This document shows, piece by piece, positions 31,757 through 47,600 of a stretch of 64,000 bases of DNA. The stretch is from Volutella citrinella (lineage: Eukaryota; Ascomycota; Sordariomycetes; Hypocreales; Nectriaceae). Each line of letters starts with the position of its first letter. The first letter of the stretch is position 1. The DNA is taken from NCBI GenBank assembly GCA_034401135.1, contig JAWZSP010000009.1:2418001-2482000 (forward strand), given 5' to 3'. The translations under genes and the position numbers were made by a program. The notes beneath the pieces are model-generated. The model did no database searches. It was not told the DNA's origin and saw only the letters and a list, made by a program, of their open reading frames with translations.

Positions 31757-34700
31757 GTCTTTTAGGCCTTTTAGGCTACTTTAAGTAGAAAGAATAAGAT
31801 ATAGTAAGTGTTATTTTAAGAGAATACTTTAGGCTTTTATAATAAAAGTGCTTATTATAATTAATATAAAATTTATAAAAGTAGTAAGAATATAAATATT
31901 ATATACCTTAGCCTGGATTTTTTTAAGCTATATATTATATAATAGATTTATAATATACTTAGCTAGATTTGATATATAAAAAGTAAGAATAAATAATAAA
32001 CTTTATATATATATTATCTATCTTTTATTATTATACTTACTTTTAGATATAACTAATAACTTATTAAATTTAATAAAACTAAGACTAGATTTAGTATTTT
32101 TTTTTACTTTTTTAAATTTTAATTACTTAAATATTAAATATAGCAGCCTAGCAGTTTATAATAATAAAGCTAAGCAAGCTTAATATTAACTTTATTATAA
32201 ATATTATTATAAATTAATAGAGTTAATATAGCAGGCTATATTAATAATAGAATTTCTATTATAAATAAAGAAATATAAAATAAGAGATATAAGGTATATA
32301 TAAATATAAAAGAGTAAAATTTAATAATCTTTTTTTAAATTAAAAAATCCTTTTTTATAAAAAAATCCCTAGGAATTCCTTATATATTCCTTTTATAATA
32401 AACCTCTAGGAAATCCTTAGAAAGTCAGCTAGAAGTAGGAATAATATTTCTTTAGATTTTTTATAGACTTTTTTAATAGATCCTCGGGTTGTATATATTA
32501 ATAAAGTGGGGACTTTTAGAGAATTTCCTTATTACTATATATACTTATAGGTTTTAAGAAAATTACTATAATAAGAGCTTTAATATTTTAAATATTATTA
32601 TTAAATATATTAATATATAAAGTACTTTTAGATATAGTTATAATAAAGTTATTACTTAATAATATATAAAATTAATTTCTTTTTATAAAAGAATATAATT
32701 ATAATATTATAAATTATAAAATTTTAATAAATAAAGTAATTAGTAGTTTAAATTATTTTATTAAGCTAAGTATATATAGCTTTATTACTACTTATTATAT
32801 ACTTTTTTTTATAACTTTTTTATTACTTTTACTAGCTTTTTTATCTAATTACTATTCTTTTTTTTAATTTTAAAAAAGATAATTTTTTTTAAGCTTTTAT
32901 TTTTTATTTATAAAAAGCTAATACTTTTAATAGCTTTTATATTAACTTTCTTACTTATTAATTAATATTTAAATTTTAAAAAAGATATTAATATCTTAGT
33001 AAATTATATATTAATTTAGATATTTTATAAGTTCAGGCTTTTAGCTAGTAGCTTAAAGTTAATTATTTTTTTTAAAAAAAGACTCTTTTTAAAAATAAAA
33101 AGAGTATTAATTAATAATATCTTAAGATTATTAAATAATAATAAGTAGGAAAAGTATATATATATATATATATATATATAAGTATTAGCTTACTTAGCTA
33201 TTAGCTTAGTTATTTACTTAATAATTTATTTAATAAAAAGCTAAAAAAAAGGTATTATAATATAACTAATACAAGCCTAGTATTAAGTTATTTAATATAA
33301 ATAACTTTATTTTTATACTTATAATTATAAAAGTTAGAAATTTTAAAATATATTTATTATAACTTTTTTATAACTTTTAGTAATATAAAGACTTTAATAA
33401 ATAAAAAGGCTATTATTTATTATATTTATTAAATACTAATTATAACTTATTATAAATTAATATTATAATTAAGATATTAAATATAATATTTATTATAAAA
33501 TTTATTATAATTTTTATTATATATATATTAAGTTATATATTATATAAGTTTATTAATTATTTTTTATAAAATTAATTTAAATAAAAGTTATTAATATATA
33601 ATAATTAAGTCAGTTTTAATTATATAAACTTAATATAATATATTAAGAGTTTATATTAATAAAGTTAATATAATATATATTAAGCTGAGATTTAATTAAG
33701 TTTTATAAAAGATTTTAAGTTATATTTAATAATAATTAAATAAGTATTTAAAATAATTAAGTTATATTAATAATTAAAAAACTATTTATATTAAATATAT
33801 ACTTTTTAAAAGTTTATATATTAGTTTTATATTTATTTATATTATTTATTTTTTATTTATATTTCTTTTAATTACTTATTAATAATTAATATTTATATAT
33901 AAGTATTATTTATTTATAAGTAATTATATTTTTATTTAAAATAAGTAGTTTATAATTAATTAAATAATAAGTTCTTTTTTAAAAAATATTTTATTTTATA
34001 TAATTATATTATATATTAAAATATAATATATTAATATAAGTCTTAATAATTAGAGTTTTTTAAAAAAATATAATTATATTAATAAAGATTTATAAATGTT
34101 AAATTAATTATTAACTTTAGTCTTTTTCTTATTTTAATTAAAGCTTTTTAATACTTTTATAAAATAAATAGAATTTTTTATTTTTTTTTAATTATTTCTT
34201 AAAAATAGTTATTTACTTTTTAGTTTTTTTAAACTTTTATAATACTAATTTTAAAAATATAAGCTAATATAATATTAAGTTTAAATATTTATATAATTAG
34301 TTATAAAAGTAATAAGCTTTTTTTTTAATAAACTTATATTTTATTATTAGCTCTTTTAATAGTTTTTTATTATTTAACTTTTTATATTTTAACTTTATAA
34401 TTAATAAAGTAAAATTATTTTAAAAAAACCTTATAAATACTTAATAAGAGATTAAAGTTTTAAAATAAAAAACTAAATATTTCTTTTTATATTTTAAGTA
34501 TATTTATACTTTATATAAGTTATTTTATTTTAAATTCTTATTTAAAACTTATAATAAAAATAAATAAAATATAAAATCTTAATTAAACTTTTTAATAATA
34601 TATTAAAACCTAATATTAATATATTATACTTATATAAAGTATATAAAATAAACAAACTAAAGTAAAGAAACTATAGCTAATTATAAATAAATTACTAAGA

Positions 34701-36041
34701 TTATAATATAATTCTTATAATTCTTACTTAATAAACTAATTAAAAATAGATTACTTAAAGTATTATTATAATCTTAGTAATTTAAAGTAAATAAAAAAAT
34801 AAGTAGTAAGTTATATAATAAAAAATTAAAACTATTATATAGATTAATAAAGAGTATATATTTAGTATAAGCAGCTTTTTAATTATTAATATAACTTAGT
34901 TACTTTAATTATTACTATTTAATAACTTTTAATTATTACTAAATATAATAGTAATTTATATTAATTACTATTTAATAATATTACTCTATCTATTTTATTA
35001 ATATAAACTCTTAGTACTTTTAGTATAAGTTTATATAATTAAGACTATTTTAATTATTATATAATACTCTTTTTATTTAATATCTAGATATATTTTAAAC
35101 TTAATATTTAAAGATTCTTTTAAATTAATAAATTAAGTAATAAGATTTTTAATTTTTATTATTTTTTAAAAAGCTTTTATATATATTCTTTTTTCTTAAT
35201 TATTAATCTAAGTTTTTTAATTAATTTATTAATTAACTAAATAATATAAAATCTATTTATAAGTTTTATAAGCTATTTATTATCTTAATATATTATTTAT
35301 ATTATATACTTTTTAAAAATTTTAATAAAATTTTAAAATATTATTTTTATTTTTTATATTATTTTTTAAAATAAAGTATATTTATAAATAAAATAAAATA
35401 ACTTTTTTTAATATTTAATTTAAATTTTTTTAAACTTTTTATAATTTTATTTATATTATTTATAATTTATATAATAAGTAAATATATTTATTTTTAAAAA
35501 CCTTTTATTATTAAAAAATAATTTAAAATAATTAAACATTATTTATTTTAAAAAAATATATAATAAAATAAAATTAATAAAGTTAATTTAAATTTTTATT
35601 AAATACTTAAAAAAGTTTAAGTATATTAATTTTTAAATATAATATTTATATAATTTATTTAAATTTTTAAACTTATTTAAATTTTTAATTTTTTAAATTA
35701 TAAGTTTTATTTTATATATATTTTTAAAAAATATTTTAATTTTATAAATTATTTAAAATATATAATATATTAATTATTATAAATATAAATTTATATTTAA
35801 TATTAAAAATAAATTTTATTATAATTGTTTTTTTAAAATAATTTTAAGATTTTTAATTATTAAATTTAATAATAATAATATATTATTTATATAATTTTCT
35901 TATTTCTTATAAAAGTTATATATTATTATATAAGCTAGTTATTTATATAATATACTCTTAATAAAAATAAAACTTATTTAAGTTATTTAAGCTATAAGGC
36001 CTATATTTACTTATTCTCTTAAAAAGATATATATTCTTTAT
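31757..36041. repeat. AT-rich RIP-decayed block, left part
   Basis: A sharp change from balanced to extremely AT-rich sequence at about 31757. There is no open frame of any length, CpA/TpG steps are scarce and TpA is in excess, as RIP leaves. A stretch of about 260 bp (31897-32165) matches 54612-54870 in the same orientation, so at least part is a repeat family. Too degraded to name the original element. Confidence 0.85.
33155..33181. repeat. (TA)n microsatellite
   Basis: An uninterrupted run of 13 TA units inside the AT block. Confidence 0.95.
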
Positions 36042-36071
36042 TATTAAACCTGCGAATATAAAGAGCCCTGG

Positions 36072-36520
36072 TATTAGAATCTGATACTAATACACAGTGC
36101 CTGGACCTATAGTATAGTTATCTAGAATAAAAGAACTAATACCCTACTTATATAACTATGAACCTATTAGAATAGGAGTAATAAATAAAAAAGCAGTAGC
36201 GCTCCTAGAGCGCTATGCTCTCTGACTTATTGCACTTTATAAATAAAGAGTAAGTAGTAGGCTATATAATAAAGGATTAGAATTATTATATAGACTTATA
36301 AAGAGTATATATTTAGTAAGAGCAGCTCTTTAGCTATTAATATAACTTAGTTACCTTAATTACCTTAATTAACTATTACTTAATATAATATTATAATTAC
36401 TATACTTAGGATTATAATTAACCTATTTAAAGCTTAGTATATACTATATTAAAACTGCTAATATAAACCCCTAGTATATTATACTAGGTTTATATAGTTA
36501 GAACCTACCTGATTATTATA
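36072..36520 (+). repeat. 5' LTR of element A
   Basis: 449 bp; starts TATTAGAATC (TG changed to TA by RIP) and ends GATTATTATA. Equal in length to the 3' LTR. Preceded by the target duplication CCTGG. Confidence 0.88.
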
Positions 36521-36927
36521 TATTAATAGCTCTTATTTAGTATAGCCTTATATATTACTAAGTAATATCCCCTTATTTAATTATATCTAGAACTAACTTT
36601 TATACTAATATATTTAATAATAGTACTTAGAGTACTAGAGCTCTGCTTATAAATAATAATACTAACGCAACCTATAATAAAATAAATACTAAAGTTGTAT
36701 AACTTTGTAACCTTATTACTAATATAAAGGAATATATAAATACCTTATTATTAAACCTATTACTAGTACTTATAAGGGACCCTGGAGTGGATATATACTT
36801 ATTATAGCTAATAGTATTTAATAAATATATAAATAATATTATACTATTTCTTACCTACCTTAATATTTACTTTAAGTTTTACCCTAATACCCTGGCTAGT
36901 AATAAAGCTAAAGTCCTTTTTACTTAA

Positions 36928-37384
36928 TGTCAGAACCTGATGCTAATATACTGTACCTATGCAAGGCGCATAGAATAGAAAAACCTAAGCAGAAAGCCGC
37001 GACTAATTAATAATAGATCACTAGGATTATATAGTAATCCTTATAATCTATACTAAGCAAGCTAATTAGGAATAGATTACTAGGATTACTATTATAATCC
37101 TGATAATTTAGGATAAATAAAGGACAGGTAGTAGGCTATATAATAAAGGATTAAGTACTATATAGACTTATAAAGAGTGTATATCTAGTATAAGTAGCTC
37201 TTTAGCTATTAATATAACTTAGTTACCTTAATTACTACTATCTAGTAACTTTTGATTATTACTAAATATAATAGTAATTTATATTAATTACTACTTAGTA
37301 GTATTACCCTATCTACTTTACTAATATAAACCCCTAGTACTTTTAGTATAGGTTTATATAGTTAGGACTACTCTAATTATTATA
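36928..37384 (+). repeat. 5' LTR of element B
   Basis: 457 bp, same length as the 3' LTR at 44174-44630; start TGTCAGAACCTGATG. The region downstream begins TTAATAGCTC, the position of a primer-binding site, now too altered to assign a tRNA. Confidence 0.88.
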
Positions 37385-37839
37385 TATTAATAGCTCTTAT
37401 TTAGATAGATACTTATATATTACTAAGTAATATTCTTAATAATAGTACCTAAGATTAATAAGCTTACTACTCTTAGCTCCTTTAAGAGCTCTGTAAAGGC
37501 ACTATCGACTGATATTAAAATAAAAACTCTAGCTAAGGACTCCGATATTAATAATAATATTAGAGACCTTAAGGCTAGAAACACTTAATATAGTAAAGAG
37601 GTAGAGGACTTGTATAAGTATATAAATAAATAATATACTTACTAAGAGAACTAAAATAATGCTATTATAATATAGCTTTAGCTAGCTAGAGATAAAAATA
37701 AAGCTCTTTATAAATAAATCAATAATCTTAGGAAAGTATAATAATAAAACGCAGTATACTAGTAAGAAGGCATTAACCTCTTTAATAATTACTAACTGGT
37801 AACTAGCAGTATATATACTAAAGACCTAGGAGAAGTTCT

Positions 37840-40800
37840 TAAACTAATAGAACCTAAGAAATATAAAGGAAATATTAAAAACCTAAAAGAGTTTATTATA
37901 TCCTTCTAGGACTACTTTATATACTACTTAATGACTTTCTAAAGCAAGGAATTTAAAGTTTACTATATTATATAATAGCTAAAAGATAAGGCAGCCTGTA
38001 GTTTTAAACTATACCTTAGAGACTTTACTAATAATAAAATCAAAGACTGGAAGCAGGAGATTATTATTATATTCTCTAACTTTAAAGTATTTAAATAATA
38101 ACTAATTAATAAGTTTAGAGAAATAGATAAGCAGTATAATATGCTTATCGAACTTTATAAACTCTACTAAATTAAAGCAGCTTTACTATACCTAGCTGAT
38201 TTCTAATTTATTATATCTAAGCTTGATATAAGCAACTTCTTAAAGATTGATAAGTTCTATAGTAGACTTAAGGATGAAGTTAAGGACAAGATCTTTAAGA
38301 TCCTTAACCTCTCTGAGAATTTTAATAAATATAGATAGCTAGTAGTAAAGATTGATAATCAACTCTATAAGTAATATAGAGAAAAATAATAAGGCAATAT
38401 GTAAACATATTTATAAAAGGCAAACGATACTAGACAGTGCTATATATTAAATATATCCTATAGTACTGAACTAGGACCTATAAAACTTAGAATTATTATA
38501 ATAGATAAAAAGGATATTACTTATTATAATTATAAAAAAAGGGGATACTTTAAATAAGAATATAAAGGACTTAAGAAGTAAGTCTACTTTATACCTATTT
38601 AAAAAGATACTTAATAATTTTAAGTTATAAAATAAGATATAAAAGTTTATAATATAGGACAACCTTTATATAATATATAGTACGACCTATATAAAGTATG
38701 TAATTAATATAGCTATAAAGCGAATAATTATAGCCTTAAATACTAACTAATAGAAGTAATAAATAATAATAATAACCTAGCTAAATAGATTATTACTAAA
38801 TAAGATAGACAGATTACTAGAGTATGTCTTAGATAATATGTAAAGATAGAACTTAAATACAAAGACTTATTATATATAGTATATTAATATAAGATTTACT
38901 ATTTTACTAGCTAATAATATAAGATATAGTAAAAAAGAATAATAAAAGGACTAAGTACTAATAAAGAAGATAAAGTAGCTTAGCAACCTATTTATAAAAA
39001 GAGAGAAATAAACTATGCAAATCTATTTAAGAAATAGTTTATAGAATAGAGCAAGTTTACTTATAAAATAAAAGAAAAGATAAAAAAGGATATTAAATAA
39101 TAGGAGGAAGAACGATAAGTCTACCCTAGACTAGATATATATATACTATAACGACTGCGGGTAATAAAAGCTATATACAAGGCCTAGGAGTAACTTTAGT
39201 TAGAAAAAGAAGAAGAAGAAAAAAAAAAAGAAAGTGAAAGTTTATAAGATAACTCTAACTTAGAAAGATATAAGGAGATCAGACTGATACTTATCTAATA
39301 ATAAGTAATAGTTAAATAAACTAAGAAAAATACTAAGGTCTAAGCCCTAATATAGGAAATCAGAGTAGGAAATACTAACTTTAGGCTATCTAAGGAAAAC
39401 GCAGAATAAGTAATAGCTCTTAGACTAGACCTAAGACTAGAAGAAATTAACTAGGACTATAACCTAAATAGTAACATAGTAAGAGGCCCTTATATAAAGA
39501 TAATAACTAAAAATATAAAGAATTGGTCTAAAACTAGCTATAAGTAGAAGATAATTAAGTATAAGGAAAAGGTATAGTATGACTACTATTTTACTATCTA
39601 TACTACTATATAACCCTATTATACCTAAATACAAGGATGCCTTTTAGAAGGAGACGACCTATGGCTTAAAATAGGATATCTAGAATACCCTTCGATCTTA
39701 TAGACCTAATATTTTAACTGCTACTACAGCTCGCACCTAGCTGATAAATAGAAAGAAAAGAGCTTCTTATTTAGGGCATCCTGCGATAATAAGGCCCTAG
39801 GGATAATAAATACTTAATAGACCTACTATATAATAAGAAGGACTAACGATTAATATATTAAAGTTAAGGGAATACTAAAAAAGGGATACTTAGCTAAGAA
39901 GTATTAGAACTACTAAGACCCTTTATGCCCTGAATACTATAAAGAAAAGAAAGAAGAATTTAAGAAGATAGAAACTACTAAAGCACTCTATAAGCTATTA
40001 AAAGATATAGGCTTTTAGGGATCAAGCTGCTAGTAGAGCACGGACCTATATATAGACTTAATAATATTAAAGAAAATAAACTATAATAATAATTAGAAGT
40101 AGCAGTTAGGATTAAAAGATATATACTTAAAGTACTAATTAATAGTAGTATAGAAAAGAACTATCTATTAGTAGACCTAGTTAACTAATTATAGCTACCT
40201 TAGATAGAAAAAACAGATAGCTATTCCTTACTTAAAAGTAATAGTAATAAATTTGCTTATAATTAAGGAAAGGTTACTAAGGAGTCTAAGTACTTTAAAA
40301 TATTTATTAGTAGATAAAATAAAAGAATAGATTATAATATTATAAGGATTAATAAAGATATTATCCTTAGATATTAATAGTTATATAAATATAACCTACT
40401 TATTAACTAGCAGACTGGCTATATTAAGGACTAACTTAATACTAATAGAGACAAGCTCCTAATAATAATAGAGAGATCTTATACTTTAACTAGATATAAA
40501 TTATCTAGTAATAGTTCAGATATAATAGATACTTGTACTACTTTAAAAAAGATAAGAATAAAATATATATAAGGATAGATATGCAGGTTATAAAGAATAA
40601 TTGCCTAAACTAAAACATAACTTAGGTAACTTAATAAAGACCTAAAGAAATAAAAAGGAAGTAAGAAAGCTATAATTAACAGGCTTACTAATATCTTATA
40701 ATAATACTAAAAATACTAATAAGTATTTACTAAAAAACTAGAGATAGGATTACTAGAACTAGGATAATAGGACTATAAGATTATACTTAAAGATAGAAAG

Positions 40801-43300
40801 ATAATAAAATTCTTTCCTATTTATAACCTTAACTAAACTAAGCTAAGAGTACTTAAGGAGTATCTTAAAAAGATACTTAAGAAAGGTTATATTTAAGTCT
40901 TAAACTTAGAAGCCAGATACCCTATTATATTTATACTTAAAAAGAATGGTAAACTGAGACTTATAATTAACTACTATTAACTTAATAAAGGCACCCTTAA
41001 AGATAGAACTCTATTACTACTAATTACAGAAATAAAGGACTGCTTATAAGGAAAAAAGATCTTTACTGCGCTTAATCTTAAAGGAGCTTACAATCTTATT
41101 AGAGTTAAAGAAGGATATGAGTAGAAAACTGCCTTTAGAATTAAATTTAGACTATTTAAATACCTAGTTATGCTATTTAGACTTATAAATATACTAGCAA
41201 CCTTTTAGAAGATAATTAACTATATATTATAAGAATACCTTGATATCTTTATTATTTATTACTTAGATAATATCTTAATCTTTTTAGATAATAAAGAAAA
41301 ATACTAGGAATATATTTATAAGGTACTATAGAAACTATAAGACGCCAACCTGTTAGTAAAACTAAAGAAAAGTAACTTCTATATATAAAAAGTAGAATTC
41401 TTAGGATATATTATCTTATATAATAAGATTTAGATAGACTTAAAAAAGATAGTAGTAGTTAAGGACTGGCCTAACTTAATAAAGGACTTTAAGGTTAAGG
41501 ATATCTAATCCTTCCTAGGATTTACTAACTACTACTAGAAGTTTATTTAAGACTTTAGTAAAATAATAGCACTCCTAACTAACTTTATAAAGAAAGGACA
41601 ACCCTTTATTTAGAGAATAAAGTAATAAAAAGCTTTTAAAAAACTATAAGATACTATATTAATAGAACTAGTACTTACTATATTTAACTTAGAACAACCT
41701 ATTAAAATAGAAACTAATGCTTTAGATAGAGGACTAGGAGCTATAATAGGTTAGAGGGATAATGATAGAAAACTATACCTAATTGCCTTTTACTCTTATA
41801 AACTCACTCCTATAGAAATAAATTACCTAATTTATAATAAGGAGTTCTTAGCTATTATTAACAGCTTTAAGAAATTTAGATAATACCTTATAAAAAGCAA
41901 GCACCAAGTTAAGGTATATACTAACTATAAAAATATTAAATACTTTATAATAATATAAAAACTAAATAGTAGATAATTATACTATATAGAATACCTAGCT
42001 AAATTTAACTATATAATTATCTATTATAAAGGCTTAGAAAATAAAAGAGCTAATACTATTAGCTAAAGACTAGACTTTATAAAAAGAATACCTAAGATAG
42101 AAATATAGCTGCTATACTTTACCTTAAAAAGATATATAGTTTAGTATATTATAGAGGAAATAATATAACTCTACTAGATAATACTTGTGCTAAAGAAAGA
42201 AGGGAATAAAGTATAATAAATATATATACCTAAGGAAATATAGGATATGCTTATTAAAAAAGTTTATAAGCACCTTTTATATAGATACTAAGGCATTAAG
42301 AAAATAATAGAATAACTATAATAGAGCTATATCTTCCTAAAAATAAAGCAGAAGGTTAAAAACGTCCTTAAATAGTATGACTTATATAAAAAGATAAAGT
42401 CACCTAGGTATATATTTTATAAAAAACTATAACTACTATTAGTTAGTAAGTAGTTATAGTATTTAGTTATAATAGACTTTATTATTAAACTACTATTATT
42501 ACTTAACTCTATTATTAGTATATACTTTAATAGTATATATATAATAGTAGACTGATTTACTAAATTTATATATTATATTCCTTATAAAGAAGACGCAGAC
42601 TTAGAATAGTTAGTGTTTATATTTAATAGGAATATTATTATAGTATATAGACTACTAATAGAAGTTATCTTAGATAGAGGACTAGTATTTATATTAAAGT
42701 TTAATCAGTGCTTTATAAGTATAATAGGACTTAACTATAAACTTACTACTGCCTTTAGGGTATAAGTAGATAAATAAATAAAATGACTTAACTAAGAGAT
42801 AGAATAATATCTTAGATACTATATTAACTATATATAGAATAACTAAGTAGAATTGCTACTAATAGTATAATTATTATATAATTTATTATACTATAGTAGT
42901 ATTAAAATAATACCTACTATAGTACTTTATAATTATAACCTAGATATATATAGAGAGGTATAAGATAGACTATAGAATATTAAGGTAATAATTAAATCTA
43001 ATTAACTTAAAGTAATGTATTAGGAAATAAGGACTGAACTTAAGTATATTTGCAACTAGATAGTAAAATACTATAATAAGAAAAGGTTAGAAGGACTAAC
43101 TTTTACAGAGGGAGATATAGTCTACCTATCTATAAAAAACCTTATAATGAAACGATAAAATAAAAAATTAGATTATAAATTTATTAGACTTTTTAAAGTT
43201 AAAAAATAGATCTTGAAAAATAACTATAAACTCGACTTACTAAAAACTATTTATATATACCTAATTTTCTATATTTTATTATTAGAATTAGCTAAAGATA
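37840..43300 (+). pseudogene. gag-pol relic of element B
   Basis: Readable through stops: a CCHC-type knuckle at about 38509-38565 (ITYYNYKKRGYFK, with Cys and His codons altered); reverse transcriptase around 41071-41290 (LNLKGAYNLIRVKE and YLDNILIF, where the catalytic YLDD has become YLDN); RNase H around 41690-42060; an integrase zinc-binding remnant near 42265 and core near 42470-42600 (IIVDRFTKFIYYI). Order and motifs are Ty3/gypsy. The D-to-N change at the polymerase site is what G-to-A RIP would produce. Confidence 0.8.
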
Positions 43301-44173
43301 TAATATAAATTTAAATAATAACTAGTACTATAAAACCAGTACTAGTAGCTAAAATACTCTTAGATATAAAATAAGTAGTAAAGAAAATCGTTAGTTATAA
43401 GTAAATAGATAAAGTTATGAAATACTAGATTAAATAAAAAGATTAGCTAGAATCAGAAAATATATAAGAACCCTTAGAAAACCTTACCTATTATTTAAAA
43501 AAACTATAAGAATACTTAAAGAATTAATAGAGAAAATAGCAGACTAATTAATAATACTAATAGCTCCTACTACCTAAGCCTTCCTAATAGAATGCTATTT
43601 AGCTAATAAGGTATTACCTAAGGAAGTAACCCTATCCTCCTTATCTAACTCTTATAGACCTTGCTTAACTAAGGAAGCACTCTTATCTTTAAAGAGCTTC
43701 CTCTAATAATAAAGACAGTTTAAATAGGCTATAATCTCCTCTAACTTCTCCTCCTCTTTCTTAATATCCTTGTCTAATTTTTATTACGCAGAAGTATTAT
43801 ATATTACTAAGAAAGTTAGTAAAAAAAGGATAAAATATTAAGAAGTATGAATAGAAAGGAGTAATATTTGTACTATTATAAGCGTGACTATGCTAAATAT
43901 ACTTAGAATAATGCAATGATTTGCTAGATATTTAATAAACTAACTTATTCTTAAAATAATAAGAATATAGTATATTAACTATAAAACCTTTAGTAGCAAC
44001 ATGATTAGTAAGAAGGGCATGCTGCTAGGTCTTAATAGACTTAAGAGCTATGCCTAATATAATAAGAATTAGCATAGGATAATTATAGGTCTAAGTTTGT
44101 AAGACCTATATAATAAACTAATATAAATTACTTATCTAGCTTTAGGATTAAGACCTTATAAGGGGAGATATTA

Positions 44174-44630
44174 TATTAGAACCTGATATTAATATACTAT
44201 ACTTATATAGGGTATATAGAATAAAAAAACCTAAGTAGAGAGCTATGACTAATTAATAATAGATTACTAGGATTATATAGTAATCCTTATGATCTATACT
44301 AAGCAAGCTAATTAGGAATAGATTACTAAGATTACTATTATAATCCTGATAATCTAAAATAAATAAAGGATAGGTAGTAGGCTATATAATAAAAGATTAA
44401 GTATTATATAGACTTATAAAGAGTATATATCTAGTATAAGCAGCTCTTTAGCTATTAATATAACTTAGTTACTTTAATCACTACTACTTAGTAACTTTTA
44501 ATTATTACTAGATATAATAGCGACCTATATTAGTTACTACTTAGTAGTATTACCTTATCCGCTCTGCTAATATAAACCCCTAGTACTTTTAGTATAGGTT
44601 TATATAGTTAGGACCACTCTAATTATTATA
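44174..44630 (+). repeat. 3' LTR of element B
   Basis: 457 bp; starts TATTAGAACC and ends AATTATTATA, followed by the target duplication CTTAA and the resumed gag of element A. Confidence 0.88.
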
Positions 44631-44635
44631 CTTAA

Positions 44636-47600
44636 GGATATTTTAAAGGCACTGCTATTATATAGTTTGAACTTATTATAAAGGACTACTTAGAAAACAA
44701 CCTAGACTTAAGAAACTAAGAAATTTAGGATATCTTTACAAACTGGGATAATTTTAAAAAAGTATTATATAATATATTTAGAAATATAAATAAAGAATAC
44801 TAAGCTATAATATAACTCTTTAAGCTTAAATAGATTAAATCTATTACAGCTTATAGAGCTATATTTAGATAAATCTTAGTAAGGCTTAGATAAGATAAAG
44901 AGCTATTAATAGAATATTTTTATTATAAATTAAAAAAAGAAGTTAAGAATAAGCTATTTAAAGCTAACTGCTTTAATACTCTGATAGAGTATATTATAAT
45001 AATAGTTAAAATCGACAAATAATAGTATAAGTAATATTAGGAAAGGGCAGTATATAAGAAAGAGGGGAACTTTAACTTATACTACTCTAAGTACTTTAAA
45101 AATAAAAACTGATAATACTAATATAATAATACTCTATAAGTTAATATATTATATAAGTATATACTAAGACTAATAATAATAGGGATAATAGGTAAGAATA
45201 AGGAGTTTACTTACTAAGATTGTAAATAAAAAGGATATAAGGCCAGGGAATGCACTTACCTAAATAAGGTCTATAATAAGTTTAGACTACTCTTATAAAG
45301 GAATAACTAGAGAAGGTATATAAGTAGCCTTAGTAAAGAACTCTAAACCGCGATTAAAATAATAACTATAAGGGTACTTAGAAAATAGATAGGATAGAAA
45401 TAAAGCTATGATATTATAAGTACTAGCTTAGAAAAAATCTAGCTATATAGCTACAACCTTTATAAGACTAAAGAAAAAGCTAAACCTAGGTTAAAAAAGA
45501 AATAGTAAGACACCTTTTTATAATACTATACTTAGTAGAAGTAAGAAAATATAAGATCTTATAATTATACTATAAGTAGAACTACTATAAGAAAGGTTAT
45601 TAGAGCTTTATAAAAGGAAATATTCTACTTAGATAAGATAGGCTATATTAAAAACTAATAAAAAGAGATTTAGTAAGTAAAGGAAAAGCACTAGCTATAT
45701 AAATAATAAATAGAAGAACTACTTACTAAAATAGAAATCTAAATAATAAGACTTATAAGACTTACTTTATAAAATAACTAGCTTAAAGTATGAGCTAATA
45801 AGACTACCCTACTTATACAAAGCCTATAAGATAGTATAGTAAGATAACTTACTAAGTAAAAAAGCCTAGATCAGGTCTAGTATATTACTTATAAGCTATA
45901 AGAATATTAAATAAATAAATATAAAGAAAGCTAGCTTATAACTAAGAAAGTAGAATTAGCTAAATAGTTAGGACTTGACTTATAGAATAATAAGGTAAAG
46001 AATATAGAAAACTTAACACAGGGAAAACTAGTACTAATATTAATATAATAATTTAAAAAATAATAGGAGCTACTGCTAATAGAAGTAGGGGAACTTAAGA
46101 ATATTGACTTAAAAACTATTAGAATAGTTAGAAAGATATGTAAGTATACCTTTTAGAAGTACTTAATGCCCTTTGAGTTATTACCTGAACTTAAGAACTA
46201 ACTACTATAAAACAAACCTGCTATAATAAAAGGAAATATAAGTAAATAGGCCTAAGAATAATAAGAAGGATATAACTTTTATATTAAGAAAAAACTATAT
46301 AACTACTAAACTTATAGATATAATAAATACTAACTTACTAAAGATAAAGCCTTAAGAGTATAGCTTTTTAAGTTCTAACTATATTATATTAAAATCGCAC
46401 TTTTAAGAATAGAGTAATAACTAAACCCTAATAAGATATAATAAATTATAAGAAGGATTATTAAAAATATTACTTAATAGTAAAAAGAAATATATTAAAA
46501 AATAGAAAGAAGGTATTAAGAAAGGGAAGTAGGGCAGATCCTTGTAGTCTTATAGTATAATACCTAGGTATACCTATTATAATATAACAGGGACTAAGTA
46601 ATCTACTTACTAAAAGATCCTAAATATAAGAAGTTAGTATAGATTAGCTGCTATATATAAAACTATAGCTATTATTATATAGAGAAATACTAGAACGATG
46701 CTTATTCTATTAGGCTTTAAGAAGATAGATAGAATATCTGATTAATACTAGTACTTAAAGCGCTAGATATATAGTAGATAAAGATAAGGAGAATCGATAA
46801 ATATTATATTAGTATTAGCATGGAATTTTATTATAATTTTAATCTTATAAAGAATTACTAAGATTCTTAGTATAAGAAGTATACCTAAGAGAAAATCGCT
46901 TTGTAATATAAATAAGGAATAGGAAAAAGCGATAGTTATTAGTAAGGGAGTAACTAAGATGACCTAAAGACCCGCAGGGACTGATAAAAGAAATCGGACA
47001 GCTCTATACTATAATAGATATAGGTAATAAAGGAAAGACCTGACTGGAAACCACTATATAAATTAAAGGGAAAAAGGTTATAGTACTTATAGATAGCAGA
47101 GCGCTATATAACTATATCTCCCTAGAACTTATTAATAAGCTATAGCTGAACTGGGAAGTAAAACTAGAAAGAGACTAATATTAATTAAGCGGACTTAAGG
47201 GCGAATTGTTCTTATATAATAATAGATATATTTAATACTTTCTAAAATATTATAAAATATTTATAGTAAGAAAGAATAAAGATATAAACTTTAATATTAC
47301 TAGAGTTACTATATACTAGATTATATTAGGTTATAAATAGCTAAAATAGTAGAACCTACTTATTAATTGGAAGGAAGGCCTTATATAAGATAACCTATAT
47401 ACTTATATTAATAAGCTCTAAGATAAGAGATCTTAAACTTAGACTAGTAAGGACGAACCTACTAGTAGTAAGGATGCTATCTAAGAAATAAATATAACCT
47501 TAATAAAGAGGATATAATAAAAATAGATATAGTTATATATAAGTAGAGTGTATAAAATTATCAGGCTTTTATAGAAATAATTTAGGTATATTAATAATAT

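Larger units (their letters stand above)
36928..44630 (+). mobile_element. Element B: second Ty3/gypsy retrotransposon nested inside A
   Basis: 7703 bp with 457-bp LTRs at 36928-37384 and 44174-44630, flanked by a perfect CTTAA duplication (36923-36927 and 44631-44635). The LTR starts TGTCAGAACC and ends ATTATTATA, so its family is related to A. Element A's gag sequence resumes directly after the duplication. A polypurine tract (AAGGGGAGA) precedes the 3' LTR. Gag, knuckle, reverse transcriptase, RNase H and integrase relics follow in gypsy order. Stops, mostly TAG/TAA from CAG, TGG and CAA codons, show RIP decay. Confidence 0.88.

Noticed and set aside
38471..38662. Open frame inside element B
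   Set aside because: It is antisense to the gag/knuckle relic and results from AT-rich composition.
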